Shown: in pieces, positions 1 through 8,217 of the stretch | How the letters are laid out: every line of letters begins with the position of its first letter | How positions within the stretch are numbered: the stretch's first letter is position 1 | Assembly: GCF_002699985.1 (NCBI RefSeq) | Contig: NZ_LKBT01000067.1 | Span: forward strand, 62,001-126,000 | From: Pseudomonas sp. ICMP 561 | GTDB taxonomy: Bacteria; Pseudomonadota; Gammaproteobacteria; Pseudomonadales; Pseudomonadaceae | Direction: 5' to 3' | Length of the DNA: 64,000 nucleotides | Position numbers and translations under genes: made by a program | The notes under the pieces: model-generated | Told to the model about the DNA's origin: nothing | Databases searched by the model: none | What the model saw: only the letters and a program-made list of their open reading frames with translations

Positions 1-99
1 GCTGAAGGTAATACGGATGCCCAAAGTTTTCTGGACAAAGTCCTAAATCCTGAAAGCGATATCTTTACCGGCCAAGGCACCTCAGGCACTCAGTCCTGA
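1..99 (+). CDS. C-terminal end of an unrecognised protein (partial)
   Basis: An open frame enters from the left edge and stops with TGA at 97-99, giving 32 residues that end DIFTGQGTSGTQS. The piece is hydrophilic and too short for me to recognise a family. In other pseudomonads the gene upstream of the DUF1111 gene is, as I recall, an imelysin protease (icmP); this C-terminus does not look like one. The surrounding DNA is AT-rich compared with the rest of the window. It could also be a chance open frame in non-coding DNA. Confidence 0.35.
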   Translation, partial: AEGNTDAQSFLDKVLNPESDIFTGQGTSGTQS

Positions 100-362
100 A
101 AGCCATTGTTGCCCCTTCCGCGACGTTCAAACCAGATGAAAGTCTGAATAATTTTCGATAATTTCCGCCCGGACCAAGCCTCAATCGGAGAAAAGAGCAG
201 CCCAGCGATAAATTGCTCGAACAAAGCAAAGCAATGCGTAAAGTCTAAGGGCCGGGAAAAGTCCTTCTGAATATTTTCGGGAAGAAAATAGCTTCGGAAC
301 CAAACTGGATAAAGCTGCATGACCAACGATTTCGTAACAACACATTGCACCCACCAAGGCAA
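90..362 (-). CDS. Possible small hypothetical protein, 90 aa
   Basis: A minus-strand frame starts at a TTG (362) preceded by AGAGGG at a workable 7-base distance and runs to a stop at 90. The product is rich in Phe, Trp, Tyr and Leu, with runs such as LYPVWFRSYFLPENI and KIIQTFIWFERRG, which is unlike the Arg/His-rich shadow frames opposite GC-rich genes. It overlaps the end of the plus-strand fragment by 10 bases. No family is recognised. The frame stays open upstream into the antisense of the DUF1111 gene, so the start is uncertain. It may be a decayed or horizontally acquired gene. Confidence 0.25.
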   Translation of the reverse strand: MPWWVQCVVTKSLVMQLYPVWFRSYFLPENIQKDFSRPLDFTHCFALFEQFIAGLLFSPIEAWSGRKLSKIIQTFIWFERRGRGNNGFQD

Positions 363-440
363 ACGATAATCCCTCTTATTCAAAAACGACGAGGCTGTTA
401 AGCTTGCACGCCCTGATTTCGGGCTTGTTGCAGGATGGTT

Positions 441-1868
441 ATGGCTACGCGGTTGCGTCCCTTTGTTGTGTTGCTCAGTGCTCTGATGATGGGCGCATGC
501 GATGACGCCCCGCGTTTCACCCAGGCTGAGCCGGGTGAAGCACTGGCGGGTGGCAAGGCGACGGTGAACAAGCGGGACGTGAATGCGTTTTCGATGCCGT
601 CGGCGAATCTGTCTCCGGTGCGTCGTCTGGACTTCAGCGTGGGTAACAGCTTCTTCCGCAGCCCTTGGGTGATTGCACCTTCCACCACAACGGCCCGCGA
701 CGGTCTGGGGCCATTGTTCAACACTAATGCGTGCCAGAACTGCCACATCAAGGACGGTCGCGGTCATCCTCCCGAGCAGGATGATGTCAATGCCGTTTCG
801 ATGCTGGTGCGCCTGTCGATCCCGGATGATCCGGCGCAAGCTGAACTGATCAAGAAGAATGGCGTGCTGCCCGAACCTGTCTATGGCGGACAGTTGCAGG
901 ACATGGCGGTGCCGGGTGTTGAGCCAGAGGGTCGAGTGCGCATCGAGTACGAGCCCATGCCAGTCAGGTTCCGCGATGGCACTTTGGTCGAACTGCGCAA
1001 GCCGACCTTGAGCATCACTCATCTGGGCTACGGCCCGATGCACCCTGAAACCCGCGCTTCGGTGCGTGTCGCACCTCCAATGATTGGCCTGGGGCTGCTG
1101 GAGGCGATTCCCGATGCAGCGATTCTGGCCAATGCCGATACAGATGACAAAGACGGCGACGGCATCTCCGGTCGCCCGAACTGGGTGTGGGACGATGAGC
1201 AACAGACCGTCGCCTTGGGCCGTTTTGGCTGGAAGGCCGGGCAGCCCAATCTAAACCAACAAAACGTGCACGCGTTTTCAGGCGACATGGGGTTGACCAC
1301 CAGCCTGCGCAATTTCGATGACTGCACGCCCACACAGACCGACTGCCTTGCGGCCCCTAACGGCAATGGGCCGGATGGCGAGCCCGAGGTCAGCGACAAT
1401 ATCCTGCGGCTGGTGCTGTTCTACAGTCGCAACCTGGGAGTTCCTGCCCGTCGTAATATTGAAAACCCGCAGGTATTGGCCGGCAAGAATCTGTTTTACG
1501 AGGCTGGCTGCCAGCAATGCCATACACCGCAGTTCAAGACACGCCATGATGCTGCCGAGCCGGAACTCGCCAATCAGGTGATACGTCCTTACAGCGACCT
1601 GTTATTGCATGACATGGGCGCCGAGTTGGCTGACAATCGCACCGAATTTCAGGCGACCGGGCGCGAATGGCGCACGCCGCCTCTGTGGGGCATAGGTCTG
1701 ACGCAGACCGTCAGCGGCCACACTCAGTTTTTACACGATGGACGCGCCCGCGATCTGCTCGAAGCGGTGCTGTGGCACGGCGGTGAAGCTCAGGCCGCGC
1801 AGCGTCAGGTATTGGCGTTCGATGCCGAGCAACGCGCAGCATTGCTGGCGTTCCTGAATTCGTTATGA
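441..1868 (+). CDS. Di-haem cytochrome-like thiol oxidoreductase (DUF1111)
   Basis: The protein has 475 residues and two CXXCH c-type haem motifs, CQNCH near residue 98 and CQQCH near residue 357, the hallmark of the DUF1111 family of putative di-haem thiol oxidoreductases. The N-terminus has a hydrophobic signal ending near Cys20 (MMGAC), so it may be a lipoprotein and is expected in the periplasm. I place the start at the ATG at 441 because CAGGA lies 6 bases upstream; the in-frame ATG at 435 sits directly against that ribosome site. It heads a three-gene run with an imelysin-like lipoprotein and a DUF1513 protein. Such clusters are usually linked to iron uptake, but the substrate is unknown. 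Confidence 0.85.
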   Translation: MATRLRPFVVLLSALMMGACDDAPRFTQAEPGEALAGGKATVNKRDVNAFSMPSANLSPVRRLDFSVGNSFFRSPWVIAPSTTTARDGLGPLFNTNACQNCHIKDGRGHPPEQDDVNAVSMLVRLSIPDDPAQAELIKKNGVLPEPVYGGQLQDMAVPGVEPEGRVRIEYEPMPVRFRDGTLVELRKPTLSITHLGYGPMHPETRASVRVAPPMIGLGLLEAIPDAAILANADTDDKDGDGISGRPNWVWDDEQQTVALGRFGWKAGQPNLNQQNVHAFSGDMGLTTSLRNFDDCTPTQTDCLAAPNGNGPDGEPEVSDNILRLVLFYSRNLGVPARRNIENPQVLAGKNLFYEAGCQQCHTPQFKTRHDAAEPELANQVIRPYSDLLLHDMGAELADNRTEFQATGREWRTPPLWGIGLTQTVSGHTQFLHDGRARDLLEAVLWHGGEAQAAQRQVLAFDAEQRAALLAFLNSL

Positions 1869-1901
1869 CTTCTTTCATTTAAAAACTATAAGGAGCCGGA
1901 C

Positions 1902-2966
1902 ATGTTCCGTCCCAAGTTGCTCTTCACCAGCCTTGCCGCGCTCGCCTTGGGTGCCTGCGCGCCTTCGGACCCGCAAGCGGTCACTTCGGCAGCGATTGCC
2001 AAGCAAGTGATCCTGCCGACCTACAGCCGCTGGGTTGATGCTGATCGCAAGTTGGCGACAAGCGCTTTGGCGTTCTGCGAAGGCAAGACTGATCTGGCCA
2101 CTGCCCGCGCTGACTTCCTCTATGCCCAGAAGGCATGGGCCGAGCTGCAGCCATTGCTGATCGGGCCACTGGCCGAGGGCAATCGTTCATGGCAGGTGCA
2201 GTTCTGGCCGGACAAGAAAAATCTGGTCGGCCGTCAGGTGGAACAACTGGTGACCGCCCAACCGCAGATCACCCCCGATGCGTTGGCCAAATCCAGCGTG
2301 GTCGTTCAAGGCTTGTCCGCTTATGAATACATCCTGTTCGACGCTGCCATCGACATGGCCAACGCCGAGCAAAAAGCCCGTTATTGCCCGTTGCTGATGG
2401 CGATTGGTGAGCGCCAGAAAGCCCTCGCCGAAGAGATCCTCAGCCGCTGGAACAGCAACGACGGCATGCTCGCGCAATTGAGTAAATTCCCCAACCAGCG
2501 CTACGCAGACTCTCACGAGGCCATCGCCGAGTTGCTGCGCGTGCAAGTCACCGCACTGGACACGCTGAAGAAAAAGCTCGGCACACCGCTGGGTCGTCAG
2601 AGCAAAGGTCAGCCACAACCATTCCAGGCGGACGCATGGCGTAGCCAGTCATCCCTGAGCAGCCTGGAAGCGAGCCTGGCCAGCGCCCAGACGGTATGGG
2701 CCGGGGTCGACAACAAAGGCTTGCGTGGTCTGTTGCCCGCCGAGCAGAAACCGCTGGCAGACAAGATCGACGCTGCTTACGCTGCCAGTCGCAAACTGCT
2801 GTCGGACCTCAAGCCGCCCCTCGTCGACTTGCTGGCCAGTGAAGAGGGTCGTCAGCAGTTAAATGCCTTCTACGACAGCCTCAACGTCGTACACCGCCTG
2901 CATGAAGGCGAACTGGCCAAGGCTCTGGGCATCCAGCTGGGCTTCAACGCCAACGACGGCGACTGA
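1902..2966 (+). CDS. Imelysin-family (M75-like) lipoprotein
   Basis: The 354-residue protein has a lipoprotein signal (ALALGAC, Cys19) and the helical imelysin-like fold signature. AAGGAG sits at a good distance before the ATG. Classical imelysins such as IcmP and the EfeO/Algp7 group carry GxHxxE. Here the equivalent segment is GLSAYE (residues 137-142), with Ser in place of His, so metal binding is probably altered. It lies 33 bases downstream of the DUF1111 gene and 13 bases before the DUF1513 gene, which suggests one operon. The probable site of action is the periplasmic face of a membrane; the role in iron acquisition is inferred from context. Confidence 0.8.
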   Translation: MFRPKLLFTSLAALALGACAPSDPQAVTSAAIAKQVILPTYSRWVDADRKLATSALAFCEGKTDLATARADFLYAQKAWAELQPLLIGPLAEGNRSWQVQFWPDKKNLVGRQVEQLVTAQPQITPDALAKSSVVVQGLSAYEYILFDAAIDMANAEQKARYCPLLMAIGERQKALAEEILSRWNSNDGMLAQLSKFPNQRYADSHEAIAELLRVQVTALDTLKKKLGTPLGRQSKGQPQPFQADAWRSQSSLSSLEASLASAQTVWAGVDNKGLRGLLPAEQKPLADKIDAAYAASRKLLSDLKPPLVDLLASEEGRQQLNAFYDSLNVVHRLHEGELAKALGIQLGFNANDGD

Positions 2967-2979
2967 CCGGGAGATAAAG

Positions 2980-4080
2980 ATGATGTTGCGACGCCAGGCT
3001 TTGGCACTCGGAAGTTTGCTGCTCAGTGCCTGCACCCTGGGCGGCTGGACGCTGTTTCGACAGAAAGGCAAAAGCCCGCTGCTGCTGTCAGCTCGCGATG
3101 ATGGCGACGGCCAGCACTACGCCGTGGGTTATCGTCTGGATGGTCAACAAGTGTTCGCAACCCGGGTCGGCGAACGCTGCCACGACATCATCAATCATCC
3201 AACGCTGAATCTGGCGCTATTCGTCGCCCGTAGACCGGGCACTGAAAGTTATCTGATCGACCTGAATGATGGACGTCTGCTACAGACGATCCACTCGCAA
3301 CCTGATCGGCATTTCTACGGCCATGCAGTCATCCACAGCAGCGGCGAATGGCTCTACACCACCGAGAATGACACCACCGACCCTGGGCGCGGTGTACTCG
3401 GCGTGTATCGGTTTGTGGACGAGCGTCTGGTGCATACAGGGGAAATCTCCACCCATGGTATTGGCCCGCATCAGGTGTCCTGGATGCCTGATGGCGAAAC
3501 ATTGGTGGTGGCCAATGGCGGGATCCGGACTGAAGCGGAAAGCCGCGTCGAAATGAATCTGAACGCCATGCAGCCAAGCCTGGTATTGATGCAGCGCGAC
3601 GGCACGCTACTAAGCAAGGAAACCCTGGCGCAATCCATGAACAGTGTTCGTCACCTGGGTATCGCCAGCGACGGCACCATCGTCTCGGGTCAGCAATTCA
3701 TGGGAGACGCCCAGGAGTCCTCGGAGCTGCTGGCGATCAAACGCCCGGGCCAGCCGTTTGTTGCGTTTCCTGTAAGCGAACAGCAACTGGCTTCGATGGG
3801 GCATTACACCGCCAGCGTTGCTGTACACAGCGAATTGCGTCTGGTGGCCCTTACCGCGCCCCGAGGCAATCGGTTTTTCATCTGGGATCTGGACAGCGGC
3901 GCAGTCCGCCTCGACGCTGCCCTGCCCGACTGCGCCGGTGTTGGCGCGGTAACGGATGGATTTGTGGTGACCTCCGGACAAGGCCGTTGCCGTTTTTACG
4001 ACTGTCGTCAAAACGAGCTGCTCGCAAAGCCTCTGGATCTGCCTGCCGGACTTTGGGACAACCATCTGCATCTGGTTTGA
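2980..4080 (+). CDS. DUF1513 Tat-exported beta-propeller protein
   Basis: The 366-residue product starts MMLRRQALALGSLLLSAC, a twin-arginine motif followed by a short hydrophobic stretch and a possible lipobox ending at Cys18. The rest reads as a repeat-rich beta-propeller (for example GPHQVSWMPDGETLVVANGG), typical of DUF1513. The frame is open upstream inside the previous gene, but the tandem ATGs at 2980/2983 follow GGGAGATAA and give the signal peptide, so I use 2980. It is the last gene of the DUF1111/imelysin run. No enzymatic activity is established for the family. Confidence 0.82.
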   Translation: MMLRRQALALGSLLLSACTLGGWTLFRQKGKSPLLLSARDDGDGQHYAVGYRLDGQQVFATRVGERCHDIINHPTLNLALFVARRPGTESYLIDLNDGRLLQTIHSQPDRHFYGHAVIHSSGEWLYTTENDTTDPGRGVLGVYRFVDERLVHTGEISTHGIGPHQVSWMPDGETLVVANGGIRTEAESRVEMNLNAMQPSLVLMQRDGTLLSKETLAQSMNSVRHLGIASDGTIVSGQQFMGDAQESSELLAIKRPGQPFVAFPVSEQQLASMGHYTASVAVHSELRLVALTAPRGNRFFIWDLDSGAVRLDAALPDCAGVGAVTDGFVVTSGQGRCRFYDCRQNELLAKPLDLPAGLWDNHLHLV

Positions 4081-4125
4081 AGCAATCTGGTCTGCGCTGA
4101 GCTTGATCTAAAGCCCACATGCAAC

Positions 4126-4147
4126 GAGGCCCCATCACAGGGGCCTT
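4126..4147. terminator. Hairpin after the DUF1513 gene, possibly bidirectional
   Basis: GGCCCC at 4128-4133 pairs with GGGGCC at 4140-4145 around a 6-base loop, with an A/T pair extending the stem. It lies between two convergent genes. The T tail on the plus side is weak (CTTCAG). Confidence 0.5.
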
Positions 4148-4175
4148 CAGTCAGTGGAGCAGTAAACGCAAATGG

Positions 4176-4403
4176 CTAGCGCCCGCTGCCCGAGCCTTGA
4201 GCCAACCCAAACATCAATAACAGCAAGTCGTGACTTGGACTCACCAGGTCGGGAGCTTTTGCGATCCGAGGCAGCGGGCAATGCCCTTCGCCATGTAGAG
4301 CGCTCAAAATCTGTGTTCCCGGCTGTACCCAGGCGGCCATTGCAGCGGAGGTCACCGCCAACGCACCCAGAATAAATAAACCTCGTGCCAGTTCTAGTTT
4401 CAT
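4176..4403 (-). CDS. Small secreted or membrane-anchored hypothetical protein
   Basis: The 75-residue product begins MKLELARGLFILGALAVTSAAMA, a plausible signal peptide or membrane anchor, followed by a short tail with HGEGHCPLP and a Gly/Ser-rich end. The start codon overlaps the stop of the upstream LPS kinase in a TGATG arrangement, so it is probably translationally coupled. It is the last gene of the methyltransferase-wapQ operon, which suggests an envelope role. I do not recognise a family. The frame is open for 21 further codons upstream, but that part lies inside wapQ and the coupled ATG is the better start. Confidence 0.6.
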   Translation of the reverse strand: MKLELARGLFILGALAVTSAAMAAWVQPGTQILSALHGEGHCPLPRIAKAPDLVSPSHDLLLLMFGLAQGSGSGR

Positions 4404-5119
4404 CAGTCTAAGCCCTTGATAGCGCTGCCAAACGCTGCCTGATAAAAATAGACCAACTTCTGCCAATCCGTTGAAGTGAACGACGAATGGCGACGTAGCT
4501 GCTTGAGGTCATGACGGGCGGCAGCCACAGCGGTCAAACGGCGTCGGCACTTCTCCAGATCAAGCAACGCGACTTCAGCTTTAGCGTTATCACCTTCGCC
4601 GACAACGCGTACGAATACGTGTTTTATATAAAGACAGCTGTGCTGCCAGCGGCCTTTATGCATACGCGCCAGGTTACCTGCCAGTTCATGGAGCAGTTGA
4701 TCATGCAACGCCTCGCCATGGTGCTCTCGCCCACCCGCGGCGTACCAGTCTTCGATCTCCACAAAACCGTCCAGGGCCGCAGTCACCAGAAGCGCACGCC
4801 ACTCATGGCTTTTATCACGCTGCGCGCCACAGAAAATCAGCTTGGGCACGTTTACATCAAGTCCGCTCAAGCCCTGAATCGCATCGCGCTCGCGCAATAC
4901 CGTCGGACGCCCGAATGGATGCAGCCAGCTGCGATAGGTATGCCCAACCTGTCGTTTGATATAAATAAGCTGGCCATCATCGGCAATTAGCCGTTGCACA
5001 CCGCTCTCACCGCCCCTACGCCGGTTAGGTTCTTCAACCCATTCGCCACGCTGCGTCCAGAAGGAATCAAAACGCTCTTCCTTTGAGATTGTGGGCTCCA
5101 TAGCGACTTGTACGCCCAT
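4403..5119 (-). CDS. wapQ: Lipopolysaccharide core kinase, InaA/WapQ family
   Basis: The 238-residue protein belongs to the Kdo/WaaP (InaA) kinase-like family. It shows a nucleotide-binding lysine in LIYIKRQ (about residue 55), the family segment SCLYIKHVFV and a DLEKCR segment standing for the metal-binding Asp. It is expected to phosphorylate a sugar of the LPS inner core at the inner face of the inner membrane. The start has AGAGG about 8 bases upstream. It lies 5 bases after a methyltransferase gene and overlaps the small gene after it. The same pair downstream of colRS is known from P. fluorescens (orf222-wapQ) and is under ColR control. The exact sugar is inferred. Confidence 0.75.
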   Translation of the reverse strand: MGVQVAMEPTISKEERFDSFWTQRGEWVEEPNRRRGGESGVQRLIADDGQLIYIKRQVGHTYRSWLHPFGRPTVLRERDAIQGLSGLDVNVPKLIFCGAQRDKSHEWRALLVTAALDGFVEIEDWYAAGGREHHGEALHDQLLHELAGNLARMHKGRWQHSCLYIKHVFVRVVGEGDNAKAEVALLDLEKCRRRLTAVAAARHDLKQLRRHSSFTSTDWQKLVYFYQAAFGSAIKGLD

Positions 5120-5124
5120 CTTGT

Positions 5125-5805
5125 TTACCTCTTACGCAATAAGTACACACGCCACATGGCATACATCGGTAGAAAATCCAGGCGATCCTGGATACGGAAT
5201 CCAGCCTGTTCAAACTCGGCCTCAACGGTAGCAGCCGGTAACACAAAGCGATTCTGGTAACTATCCTGCCCACTTTTCGCTTGGCGCTTTTGATCGAGGC
5301 GCTTGCGTTTCCACGCTTTGAAATTGCCATCGACCCAAAGTGAAATGATCACGCTGTCACGTGTAACACGCTGAAACTCCTTTAGTAGAGCGAGCCGATG
5401 ATCGGCCTGACCGACATGGTGCAGCAACCGCATGCAGAAAATGCTGTCTACGGCGTTGTCGGGTAGATCGATGTCAAAAGCAGATGTCTGCAAGGGTTGT
5501 ACCCTTTTCACCACTTCTGCTCGTTGAGCAGCACAAGCGGTCTTCAGCATGTCTGCCGAATTGTCAGCGCCAATGATCATGCGGTTCGATTTCTCAGCCA
5601 ATAGCGGCCAGAAGCGCCCGGCACCGCAAGGCAGGTCAAGCACTAGCCCGGGATCACCCGCACGATGCAAAGCAGTACGCGCCAATTGCTCATCGCGCCA
5701 ATGAGACAGGCGACGGGACAGATTGTCCTTATGCTTTTGCAAATACTGTTGGGCATGTTCGTGGTTGTACTTGCGTGAAAACTCAAGTTCGATTCGCTTG
5801 CTCAT
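5125..5805 (-). CDS. Class I SAM-dependent methyltransferase (orf222-like)
   Basis: The 226-residue protein has a glycine-rich SAM-binding motif I, VLDLPCGAGRF (residues 55-65), followed by an acidic strand end (GADNS) and the post-motif region RLLHHVGQADHR of Rossmann-fold methyltransferases. The substrate is not evident. It is the first gene of a three-gene minus-strand operon with wapQ and a small envelope protein. It matches in size and position the orf222 methyltransferase described next to colRS in P. fluorescens. A ColR-like box lies about 67 bases upstream, consistent with direct control by the adjacent two-component system. A role in LPS or membrane-lipid modification is inferred. 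Confidence 0.78.
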   Translation of the reverse strand: MSKRIELEFSRKYNHEHAQQYLQKHKDNLSRRLSHWRDEQLARTALHRAGDPGLVLDLPCGAGRFWPLLAEKSNRMIIGADNSADMLKTACAAQRAEVVKRVQPLQTSAFDIDLPDNAVDSIFCMRLLHHVGQADHRLALLKEFQRVTRDSVIISLWVDGNFKAWKRKRLDQKRQAKSGQDSYQNRFVLPAATVEAEFEQAGFRIQDRLDFLPMYAMWRVYLLRKR

Positions 5806-5872
5806 GGGGGCACCTGCTCATGTCGATGCCGGCAAGATAGTCAGGGCGCTGTCAGCGTCAGGTCATGCCCAT

Positions 5873-5888
5873 GTGAAAAAAGTGTCGG
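5873..5888 (-). promoter_or_regulatory. Candidate ColR binding site
   Basis: Read on the minus strand the site is CCGACACTTTTTTCAC. It matches at every defined position the ColR consensus I recall from P. putida, (T/C)(T/C)NA(C/G)NN(T/C)TTTTTCAC. It is oriented toward the methyltransferase-wapQ operon, 67 bases before its start codon, and lies directly downstream of colS. Confidence 0.6.
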
Positions 5889-6013
5889 AGGTCTGCGCAG
5901 ATGTTTCCAGATACTTCAAAGGTTTAGCGTCCCTGAGGACGTAAGGTAAAGAAGACTGTCAGAGTTATTTCGGAGTTGAAGCGAGGAGGCACGTATTGAT
6001 GGACGCAGCCGGA

Positions 6014-7294
6014 CTACTTCTTTAGCTTCACACTGAAGCGGCAACCGTTGGGCTCCATCGGGCTCAAGCTGACGCTCCACCCCTGGTTTTCGCAGATGCG
6101 CTGAACCAGCGAGAGCCCTAGCCCAAGCCCCTCACCACGCTGTTCGTTACCCCTTACAAAAGGCTCGAACATGGCCTCGCGCTTTTCTTCAGGGATACCG
6201 ACCCCGCTGTCCTCCACCAGAAAACCTTCCTGCTGCAACGTCAACGTAATGAAGCCCTGGTCGGTGTAATGCAGGGCATTGCGCAGCAGGTTGCCCATGA
6301 CAGCATGAAGGAAAGTGGAGTTGTACAGAGTTCCTGAGGGCTGACTGGTGCCAACTGAGCGCACAGTCAGTTGCAGTCCCTTGCTTTCAATAGGGCCGCG
6401 CCACAGTGCAATCAGGTCTTCGGCAACACTTTCCAGGGACACCCTGGGAACCATGTTGGCGTCTTCACGCTGGGTGCGCGCCAGCATGAGGAAAGTCTGG
6501 ACCAGGTCACGCATTTCCTCACACGCCCGGGCAATCCGCTCGACCTGCGCCCTGGCACGAGCATCAAGGGCTGGATTATCCAGCAACAGCTCACAGGAGC
6601 TGGCCAGTACCATCAATGGGGTTCGCAGTTCATGGCTGACGTCGCTGGTGAACATACGCTCGCGGGTCAACGCCTGACGCAGGCGCCCCAGCGTGGCATC
6701 GAAGGCCACGGCCAGTTCCCCTACTTCGTCAGCGGCATAGTCAGGCGCCAACGGAGGTGCCAAACCAAGCAACTGATCGCGATGACGCACTTGCCGGGCC
6801 AGTCTTACAACAGGCGCCATGACCCGGCGAGCCAGCACCCAGCCCAGAAATACCGCCAGTCCCAAGGCAAGCACGAAACCCACCAGCACGACGGCGAATA
6901 ACACGCGCTCGCGCTCTTCAAAATCGCTTTGATCTTGAAGCAATGCATAACGTCGACCGTCGACCACTTCGATCATGGCGTGATAGGACAGCGGGCCACG
7001 AAACACTTCATGAAAGCCAGGCTCAAGATGCCTGAGGTCGCTGGGTATATCGAAATCGCCAGGGCCGCCGCTGAAATAGAAGAGCTGATCAGGCTCCGGA
7101 CGGTGACTCCAGTCGCTGACACTGTCGAGCAGCAGCAAACGGTTCAGGTCGCCGCCAAGGCCCGCTGAAATCAGTTTCTCTTCTACCAGATGGACAGTCG
7201 CGACGATGCCCATGGCAAAAGAACCTGCCACCAGCGCGCTCATCAACGCGAAAGCGATGATGATGCGTTGGGCAAGGCTCTGTTTAAACTCCAT
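6014..7294 (-). CDS. colS: Sensor histidine kinase ColS
   Basis: The 426-residue kinase has two membrane segments flanking a periplasmic domain of about 100 residues, a HAMP region, the phosphoacceptor His221 in DVSHELRTPL, and an ATPase domain with EDSGVGIPEE and GLGLGLSL. The periplasmic residues reported to sense iron and zinc in P. putida ColS fall at the same numbers here: His35, Glu38, His105 and the ExxE pair Glu126/Glu129 (EERE). Those numbers require the start at 7294, which also follows GAGGG and overlaps colR by 11 bases; an upstream in-frame start at 7327 lies inside colR. It phosphorylates ColR in response to excess metal. Confidence 0.88.
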   Translation of the reverse strand: MEFKQSLAQRIIIAFALMSALVAGSFAMGIVATVHLVEEKLISAGLGGDLNRLLLLDSVSDWSHRPEPDQLFYFSGGPGDFDIPSDLRHLEPGFHEVFRGPLSYHAMIEVVDGRRYALLQDQSDFEERERVLFAVVLVGFVLALGLAVFLGWVLARRVMAPVVRLARQVRHRDQLLGLAPPLAPDYAADEVGELAVAFDATLGRLRQALTRERMFTSDVSHELRTPLMVLASSCELLLDNPALDARARAQVERIARACEEMRDLVQTFLMLARTQREDANMVPRVSLESVAEDLIALWRGPIESKGLQLTVRSVGTSQPSGTLYNSTFLHAVMGNLLRNALHYTDQGFITLTLQQEGFLVEDSGVGIPEEKREAMFEPFVRGNEQRGEGLGLGLSLVQRICENQGWSVSLSPMEPNGCRFSVKLKK

Positions 7295-7967
7295 CCCGGC
7301 CCTCGGCCAGACGGTAACCGACACCATGTACGGTTTGCAGCAGTGGCTTGTCGAAAGGCTTGTCGATTACCTGGCGCAGTTGATGAACGTGGCTGCGCAG
7401 ACTGTCGCTGTCGGGGCAGTCATCACCCCACAGCGCTTCCTCCAGAACCTCACGACGCAACACGTGGGGGCTTTTCTGCATCAATACGGCAAGCAGCTTC
7501 AGACCAACCGGATTGAGCTTGAGCAGACGCCCTTCACGAGTGACTTCCAGTGTATCGAGGTCGTAGACCAGTTCAGCAACTTGCAAGGTACGTCGCCCCC
7601 CGCCCTGAGCACGACGCAATACGGCTTCGATGCGCGCAGCCAGCTCGGACAGGGCGAAAGGTTTGAGCAGGTAGTCATCAGCACCGGAGCGGAAGCCTTG
7701 CAGGCGATCATCCAGTTGATCACGGGCGGTCAGCATGATGACCGGGGTGTCACGGCGGGCGTCTTCACGCAGCCGCTTGCAGAGGGTGTAGCCATCGATG
7801 CCGGGCAGCATGATGTCGAGCACGATGAGGTCGTAATGTTCGGTTGCCGCCAGATGTAATCCGGAGAGGCCATCCTGTGCACAATCGACGGTATAGCCTT
7901 TCATGCCCAGATAATCGGCAAGGTTGGCCAGGATATCCCGGTTGTCTTCTACAAGAAGAATTCGCAT
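7284..7967 (-). CDS. colR: Response regulator ColR (OmpR family)
   Basis: The 227-residue protein has a receiver domain with the acidic pocket E7/D8, phosphoacceptor Asp51 (VLDIMLPG) and Lys near the end of the domain (YLLKPF), followed by an OmpR-type winged helix ending TVHGVGYRL. The start at 7967 follows GGAGG by 7 bases. ColR in pseudomonads protects membrane function under metal and other envelope stress and activates the methyltransferase/LPS-kinase operon found here directly downstream. It is transcribed with colS. Confidence 0.88.
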   Translation of the reverse strand: MRILLVEDNRDILANLADYLGMKGYTVDCAQDGLSGLHLAATEHYDLIVLDIMLPGIDGYTLCKRLREDARRDTPVIMLTARDQLDDRLQGFRSGADDYLLKPFALSELAARIEAVLRRAQGGGRRTLQVAELVYDLDTLEVTREGRLLKLNPVGLKLLAVLMQKSPHVLRREVLEEALWGDDCPDSDSLRSHVHQLRQVIDKPFDKPLLQTVHGVGYRLAEGRDGV

Positions 7968-8091
7968 GTGCACGCCCTCCATCTGAAATAGGCTGGCGCA
8001 GCTTAAGGCCTATGGGGGGCAAGAGCCAGATAGGGTTAGGTATTTTTGTGATCGAGTGGCAGCAACAACATTCTCACTGCTGCTGAATTCT

Positions 8092-8141
8092 GGTTTCGCC
8101 CTGACGGTCGACCCCCTTTGTTTCGGCAAAGGGGGGAAACC
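8092..8141. repeat. Long two-part hairpin in the intergenic region
   Basis: CCCCCTTTG (8112-8120) and CAAAGGGGG (8127-8135) form a 9-base stem with a 6-base loop. An outer pair GGTTTC (8092-8097) / GAAACC (8136-8141) can extend it with an internal loop. It lies between groEL and colR. Confidence 0.6.
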
Positions 8142-8217
8142 ATTTATCGCTGACGTGCGGCCCCCGCTTCGCGGAGGTACCTTCGACTCCGGTGCCGTGG
8201 TGTGGGCACGCGCCGAC

